DNA from: CAVSJJ01 sp963728395
Lineage (GTDB): Bacteria; Actinomycetota; Actinomycetes; Actinomycetales; Dermatophilaceae
DNA: 64,000 nt
Direction: 5' to 3'
NCBI GenBank assembly: GCA_963728395.1
Contig: CAVSJJ010000007.1
Span: forward strand, 90,427 to 154,426
Shown here: piece by piece, positions 60,118 to 64,000 of the stretch
Layout: each line of letters begins with the position of its first letter
Numbering within the stretch: position 1 is the first letter of the stretch
Made by a program: the position numbers and the translations under genes
The notes under the pieces: model-generated
What the model saw: the letters and a program-made list of their open reading frames with translations, nothing else
Told to the model about the DNA's origin: nothing
Database searches by the model: none

Positions 60118-61083
60118 ATGAGTGGTTCGGCGCCACGCGGCATCCGGATCGGTGAGCTGAGCAAGCGCACCGGTGAGAGCCCCCACGTCCTGCGGGCCTG
60201 GGAGGAGCGCTACGGCCTGCTCCATCCGGCCCGCACCGCCTCCGGGTACCGCCTGTACGGGCCCGAGGACGAACGCCGGGTCCACGCCGTCATCGAGCTG
60301 CGCGAGCAGGGCATGTCGACCGGTCAGGCCGCGGCCACCGTCCTGGAGTCGGAGCGGATGCAGCCGCCCGGGGCCCCGCCCGACGAGCCGCTCCAGCAGG
60401 TCGTCGCCGGCGAGCTCGTCCAGCGGCTGCGCGACGCGATGGACAGCTACGACGACGAGGCGGCCCACATCGCCCTCGACGAGGTGCTCACCTCCGTCTC
60501 GCTCGAGGCCGCGATCCGCGACGTCATCCTCCCCTACCTGCACGACCTCGGGGACCGGTGGGCGCAGGGCAAGGCCGACATCGCCGCCGAGCACTTCGCC
60601 AGCTCGATCATCCGCCGCCGGCTCAGCGTCCAGGCCCTCACCTGGGGGGTCGGCAACGGGCCGATCGCCGTCCTCGCCTGCCCGCCCGGTGAGCTGCACG
60701 ACATCGCGCTGCTCTCCTTCGGCCTCGTCCTCGGCCGCGCCGGGTGGCGGGTCCGCTACCTCGGCCAGGACACCCCGCTGGCCTCGCTCGCCTCCGCCTG
60801 CCGGGTCATCCAGGCCGATCTCGTCGTCCTCGCCGGCACCCGGCCCACCGTCTTCCTCGCCCATGCCGCGAGCCTGCGCCAGCTGGCGAAGGCCTACACC
60901 GTCGCCATCGCCGGCGCGGGGGCGAGCATCGAGCTGGCCACCTACGTCGGCGCCCACTTCCTCGAGGGCGACCCGGTCAGCGCGTCGTCGCAGGCGGCCC
61001 AGCTGCTCTCCATCCGGTTCTCCGGCCGCTCCCCGGAGAACCACCCCCGCTCCCGGCCGACCGCCCGGAAGGCGACCCCGTGA
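60118..61083 (+). CDS. litR: B12-binding MerR-family light regulator (LitR/CarH type), 321 aa
   Basis: ATG 60118, leaderless. MerR HTH: IRIGELSKRTGESPHVLRAWEERYGLLHPARTASGYRLYGPEDERRVHAV. A helical cobalamin-binding bundle contains W-x9-EH (WAQGKADIAAEHFAS, about 148-162), the light-sensing signature of CarH. A Rossmann B12 domain has PGELHDIALLSFGLVLGRAGWRVRYLGQDTP: the His is present, but the usual final Gly of E/DxHxxG is Ala. With adenosylcobalamin such proteins repress in the dark and release DNA in light. It is divergent from the FAD/cfa/phr operon. Confidence 0.88.
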   Translation: MSGSAPRGIRIGELSKRTGESPHVLRAWEERYGLLHPARTASGYRLYGPEDERRVHAVIELREQGMSTGQAAATVLESERMQPPGAPPDEPLQQVVAGELVQRLRDAMDSYDDEAAHIALDEVLTSVSLEAAIRDVILPYLHDLGDRWAQGKADIAAEHFASSIIRRRLSVQALTWGVGNGPIAVLACPPGELHDIALLSFGLVLGRAGWRVRYLGQDTPLASLASACRVIQADLVVLAGTRPTVFLAHAASLRQLAKAYTVAIAGAGASIELATYVGAHFLEGDPVSASSQAAQLLSIRFSGRSPENHPRSRPTARKATP

Positions 61084-61128
61084 CGACGACCCCGGCGGGT
61101 CGCCCGGCTCCGGCGTCTCGGGGATGAC

Positions 61129-61929
61129 GTGACCGGCTGGACCGGTTTCTGGGTCGTCACCGGCGCCTCGCTCCTCACGGCGCTCGTGGCGATGGCCGTC
61201 ACCGCCCTGATCGCCCGCCGGCGCGGCACGGTCAGCGTGGTCGACATCACCTGGGGCCTGCTCTTCGTCGGCATCGCCTGGGTGAGCGCGGCGGTCGGCG
61301 GTGGCGACCTGTGGCGTCGCCTCCTTCTCGCGGCGCTCGTGACCGGGTGGGGCGGGCGGCTCGCCTGGCACATCCGGCGGCGGGCACTGAACTCCGGGGA
61401 GGGCCCCCGCTACGAGAGAATGCTCGCCGATGCGCCGGAGGGCCGGCGGTTCGGGTATGCCGTGCGCCGCGTCTTCCTCGTCCAGGGCCTGGCCGCGTGG
61501 TTCGTCTCGCTGCCGATCCAGGTCGCCGCGGTGACCAGCGCCCCCGCCTGGTGGGTCGTCGCCGTCGGGGCGCTCATCTGGCTCGTCGGCGTCGTCTTCG
61601 AGGCGGTCGGCGACGCCCAGCTCGCGGCATTCAAGAAGGACCCGGACAACCGCGGAAGGATCATGGATCGGGGCCTGTGGGCCTGGACCCGGCATCCGAA
61701 CTACTTCGGCGACGCGGCCGTGTGGTGGGGCATCTGGGTCATCGCGGCGGCCGCGTGGCCGGGGGTGCTCACCGTGCTGTCGCCGGGCCTGATGACCTAC
61801 TTCCTCGCGGTCGCGACCGGGGCCAAGCTGCTCGAGCACGAGATGGCCAGGCGCCCCGGCTATCCCGAGTACATGGAGCGCACGAGCGGCTTCTTCCCCC
61901 TCCCCCCGAAGCGCCCCTCCCCCGCCTGA
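61129..61929 (+). CDS. DUF1295-family membrane protein (steroid-reductase-like), 266 aa
   Basis: GTG 61129, 45 nt after litR. About six membrane helices and the C-terminal motif GRIMDRGLWAWTRHPNYFGDAAVWWGIWV ... KLLEHEMARRPGYPEYMERTSGFFP, typical of DUF1295, related to isoprenylcysteine methyltransferase and steroid 5-alpha-reductase. VVDITWGLLFVGIAW is also characteristic. Its homologue in M. tuberculosis (Rv0446c) lies in the sigK-ufaA1 cluster; it may reduce methylene-fatty acids or act on lipids. Co-transcribed with litR. Confidence 0.88.
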   Translation: MTGWTGFWVVTGASLLTALVAMAVTALIARRRGTVSVVDITWGLLFVGIAWVSAAVGGGDLWRRLLLAALVTGWGGRLAWHIRRRALNSGEGPRYERMLADAPEGRRFGYAVRRVFLVQGLAAWFVSLPIQVAAVTSAPAWWVVAVGALIWLVGVVFEAVGDAQLAAFKKDPDNRGRIMDRGLWAWTRHPNYFGDAAVWWGIWVIAAAAWPGVLTVLSPGLMTYFLAVATGAKLLEHEMARRPGYPEYMERTSGFFPLPPKRPSPA

Positions 61930-61951
61930 CCCACCCCACCCCGTCCCGACT

Positions 61952-62024
61952 TTCCCGCCTGAGGCGGGAATCTGGCACCTCACCCCGGAACCTTCCCGGG
62001 GTGAGGTGCCAGGTTCCGGGGTGA
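61952..62024. terminator. Tandem hairpins with mutually exclusive pairing
   Basis: First, TTCCCGCC-TGA-GGCGGGAA (61952-61970). Second, a perfect 17-bp stem: CTGGCACCTCACCCCGG (61972-61988) with CCGGGGTGAGGTGCCAG (61996-62012), loop AACCTTC. A third arm, GGTTCCGGGGTGA (62012-62024), can pair over 13 bp with 61980-61992, competing with the second hairpin. It lies between the convergent DUF1295 and DUF445 genes; a bidirectional terminator is the simplest reading. Confidence 0.7.
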
Positions 62025-62061
62025 AGTCCTCGGGCCGGGCGGTCTGGTCCTCGCCACGCCA

Positions 62062-63343
62062 TCAGCCGCCGGGCCTTCGATCGCGGCCGGGCGCTGAGCC
62101 GGCGAGCTGCGAGAGCGCGTGGATGAGCAGACCGGCGAGGGCGCCGACGATCGTCCCGTTGATCCGGATGAACTGGAGGTCTCGGCCGACGTGCAACTCG
62201 ATCCGCTCCGCCGCCTCCCTGCCGTCCCAGCGGTCGACGGTGACCGAGATGACGGCCGCGAGCTCGTCACCATAGGTGTTGACGACGAACGAGACGACCT
62301 GGCCGAGGGTGTCCTCGAGGCGGCGGCGCCACGGACCGTCCTCGACGAGGTGCCGGCCGAGGTGGCTCAGCAGCTCGTCGCCGCGGGTGTAGAAGTACGA
62401 GCTCGGGTCCTCCATCGCCGTGGTGAGGGCCGAGCGCACCGACTGCCACAGGCCGACGGCCGTCTCGGGGACCTGCGGATGCGACAGGAGCATCGCCTTG
62501 AGTGCCTCGGCCCGCTCCATCACCTCGGCTTCGTGCTGCAGGTCGTGGGCCAGCCGGCGCAGCAGGTCGTCGAACGCCAGCCGCGCCGGTGGCGGACGTC
62601 GCCGCGGATGTCGTCGAGCCAGGAGAGCACCTGCTGGTAGGTCCAGCCGATGACCCGGTCGTCGACCAGGGGGGGTCCACCAGGGGGCACGCTCGCCGAG
62701 CACCGCGGCATACGTCCCCGGGTTCTCGGCAAGCCAGTCACGCAGCTGCTCGAGGCCGAGGTCGGACGAGGCCCCGGTGGCTCTGGTCGGCGACGATGCC
62801 GTCGAGCAGCGTCCCGGCGATCGGGCTGATCGGCTCGGCGGTCAGCCTCGGGAGGAGGACGTCGCCGACGAGCGAGCGCACCTCGTCGTCGCTGAGCCGC
62901 CCGAGCCCCGCGCCGGCCACCCGGACGACCTCGTCGGCCATCACCCGGTCCCGGTGCGCCCGCTCGCCCAGCCACCGGCCCGCCCGCGCACCGACCTGCG
63001 CCGCGGCCAACCGCTCGCGGGCGATCGCCTCGGTGAGGAAGTTCTCGGTGACGAAGTCCTGCAGGTTGCGTCCGATCTCGGCCTTGCGGCGCGGGATGAT
63101 CGCCGTGTGCGGGACCGGCAGCCCGAAGTGGATGCCGGCAACAGCGCCGTCACGGCGAACCAGTCGGCGAGCGCGCCGACCATCGCGGCCTCGGCGGCGG
63201 TGTTGACGTATCCCCATGCCCCACTCCGGTCGTGCATGTCGCGCCATAGACGAGCGCGGCGAGGCAGCAGCAGCGACAGCGCGAGGGTCCGCATGCGATC
63301 ACAGCCCCCGGCGACGCTGGACGTCGGCGGGCGAGGGCGCCAT
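62062..63343 (-). pseudogene. DUF445-family membrane protein gene broken by several frameshifts
   Basis: Fragments of one DUF445 protein appear in order on the minus strand in changing frames: MAPSPADVQRRRGL (start ATG 63343), LAALVYGAT, GYVNTAAEAAMVGALADWFAVTALL, FGLPVPHTAIIPRRKAEIGRNLQDFVTENF, VADQSHRGLV, GERAPWWTPP, VDDRVIGWTYQQVLSWLDDIRGDVRH, and FDDLLRRLAHDLQHEAEVMERAEAL to LQFIRINGTIVGALAGLLIHAL. At least five single-base shifts lie between about 62,590 and 63,300; one is at a G7 run (62669-62675). The pieces themselves are well conserved with no stop codons, so sequence errors are the likely cause rather than decay. Confidence 0.75.
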
Positions 63344-63484
63344 GAGACTCACCCCCCGATTCTGCCCGACCGGTCCACGGTGTATGCCGCCCACCCGCCC
63401 CAACCTCACCCGTTGCGTCCGCGTGATTGGTCGCCATGGCAGCCGATCACGGACACAACGGGAGAGGGAGGTATGCCGGGCGCC

Positions 63485-63490
63485 TAGGCT
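63485..63490 (+). promoter_or_regulatory. -10 box of the guaB1 gene (leaderless)
   Basis: TAGGCT lies 6 nt before the GTG start at 63497, a spacing that gives a leaderless message. No clear -35 was seen. Confidence 0.45.
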
Positions 63491-63496
63491 GTCGGG

Positions 63497-64000
63497 GTGA
63501 ACTACCTCGGTGGCCTGCTCCCCCAGTTCGACCTGACCTACGAGGACGTGCTCCCCCACCCCAACCGGTCCCGACGCGTCGAGCCGGCTCGATGTCGACC
63601 TCTCGACCGTCGACGGCAGCGGCACGACGATCCCGATCGTCGTCGCCAACATGACGGCCATCGCCGGCCGCCGGATGGCCGAGATGCACCGCGCGCCGCG
63701 GCGGGATCACCGTCATCCCGCAGGACACCCCGCTCGACGTCGTCAGCGAGGTCGTCGGCTGGGTCAAGACCCGCCACCTCGTCGATGACACCCCGATCAC
63801 CCTCACCCCGACGACGACGGCCGGCGAGGCGCTCGTCCTGCTGACGAAGCGGGCGCACGGCGCCGCCGTCGTCGTCGAGGGCGAGCGGCCGGTCGGGATG
63901 ATCACCGAGCACGACCTGCTCGGCGTCGACCGGTTCGCCCAGGTGCGCGACGTCATCGGCGTGCAGGAGATGGTTAACCTGCAGGACGGGGTCGACGTCG
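63497..64000 (+). pseudogene. guaB1: GuaB1-type IMP dehydrogenase relative, 5' part, with two frameshifts
   Basis: The start is GTG 63497. Read with two corrections it gives VNYLGGLLPQFDLTYEDVL, LDVDLSTVDGSGTTIPIVVANMTAIAGRRMAEM, RGGITVIPQDTPLDVVSEVVGWVKTRHLVDDTPITLTPTTTAGEAL and a CBS-like VVVEGERPVGMITEHDLLGVDRFAQVRDV. This matches the GuaB1 proteins of actinobacteria (IMPDH/GMPR family with CBS domains; GMP reductase activity is reported). One extra C in TCCC at about 63,570 and an extra base at about 63,690-63,697 break the frame. The rest of the gene lies beyond the window. Sequence error is more likely than loss. Confidence 0.75.

Noticed and set aside
3150..63480. GTATGCCG as a KOPS-type chromosome-polarity signal
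   Set aside because: The two orientations are about equally frequent (about 30 to 29), whereas KOPS-like motifs are strongly strand-biased.
1..64000. tRNA or rRNA genes
   Set aside because: No cloverleaf or conserved rRNA segments were noticed; a covariance search was not possible, so a missed tRNA cannot be excluded.

Overview
The window is high-GC actinobacterial DNA. Gene content (a SigK/RskA locus with a fasciclin protein, a GuaB1-type IMP dehydrogenase relative, an 8-oxoguanine deaminase/xanthine dehydrogenase cluster) and leaderless promoters with TANNNT -10 boxes point to a Micrococcales-type organism, perhaps Intrasporangiaceae. That family assignment is inference. An octamer, GTATGCCG/CGGCATAC, occurs about 60 times by eye, on both strands and in intergenic DNA. 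It is missing from about 3,260 to 8,500, which helps mark an accessory segment.

Layout. 1-8,500 is accessory DNA: a NUDIX hydrolase, a truncated DUF5919 regulator, an intact IS3-family element (825-2142) abutting an IS21-family remnant (to about 3089), two unidentified proteins, a zincin-like protein with an altered zinc motif and an SdpI-type membrane protein. 8,546-14,738 holds an exported RCC1-repeat protein and a complete polyamine-type ABC importer operon. 14,764-34,503 is the most unusual block. It has a membrane-embedded patatin-like lipase with a membrane protein and a lipoprotein, a lone contractile-tail sheath protein, an EACC1/caspase-like protease pair, a small holin-like protein, and two very large proteins (1,253 and 2,273 aa). 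No tail tube, baseplate, spike or AAA+ ATPase gene was recognised near the sheath.

35,000-44,500 carries an aldo/keto reductase, two tandem NERD-like proteins lacking the expected lysine, a purine-oxidation operon (FAD, 2Fe-2S and molybdenum subunits plus 8-oxoguanine deaminase) and an acyl-CoA thioesterase-like gene. 44,400-52,600 carries a large-subunit catalase, a hemerythrin, a thiamine-binding protein, two aldose-epimerase-family genes, TerC behind a probable manganese riboswitch, a universal stress protein and an SDR.

52,755-61,929 resembles the Mycobacterium tuberculosis sigK region: a fasciclin protein, sigK-rskA, and a cluster of FAD amine oxidase, DUF1365, cyclopropane-fatty-acid-synthase-like and DUF1295 genes. 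Here a photolyase and an SRPBCC gene are added, and a B12-binding MerR regulator (LitR/CarH type) is divergent from the operon. The intergene has two back-to-back leaderless promoters whose -35 boxes lie in 11-bp direct repeats. This suggests a light/oxidative-stress lipid-modification and DNA-repair regulon. 62,062-64,000 holds a DUF445 gene and the 5' part of guaB1, both broken by many single-base frameshifts that look more like sequence error than decay.
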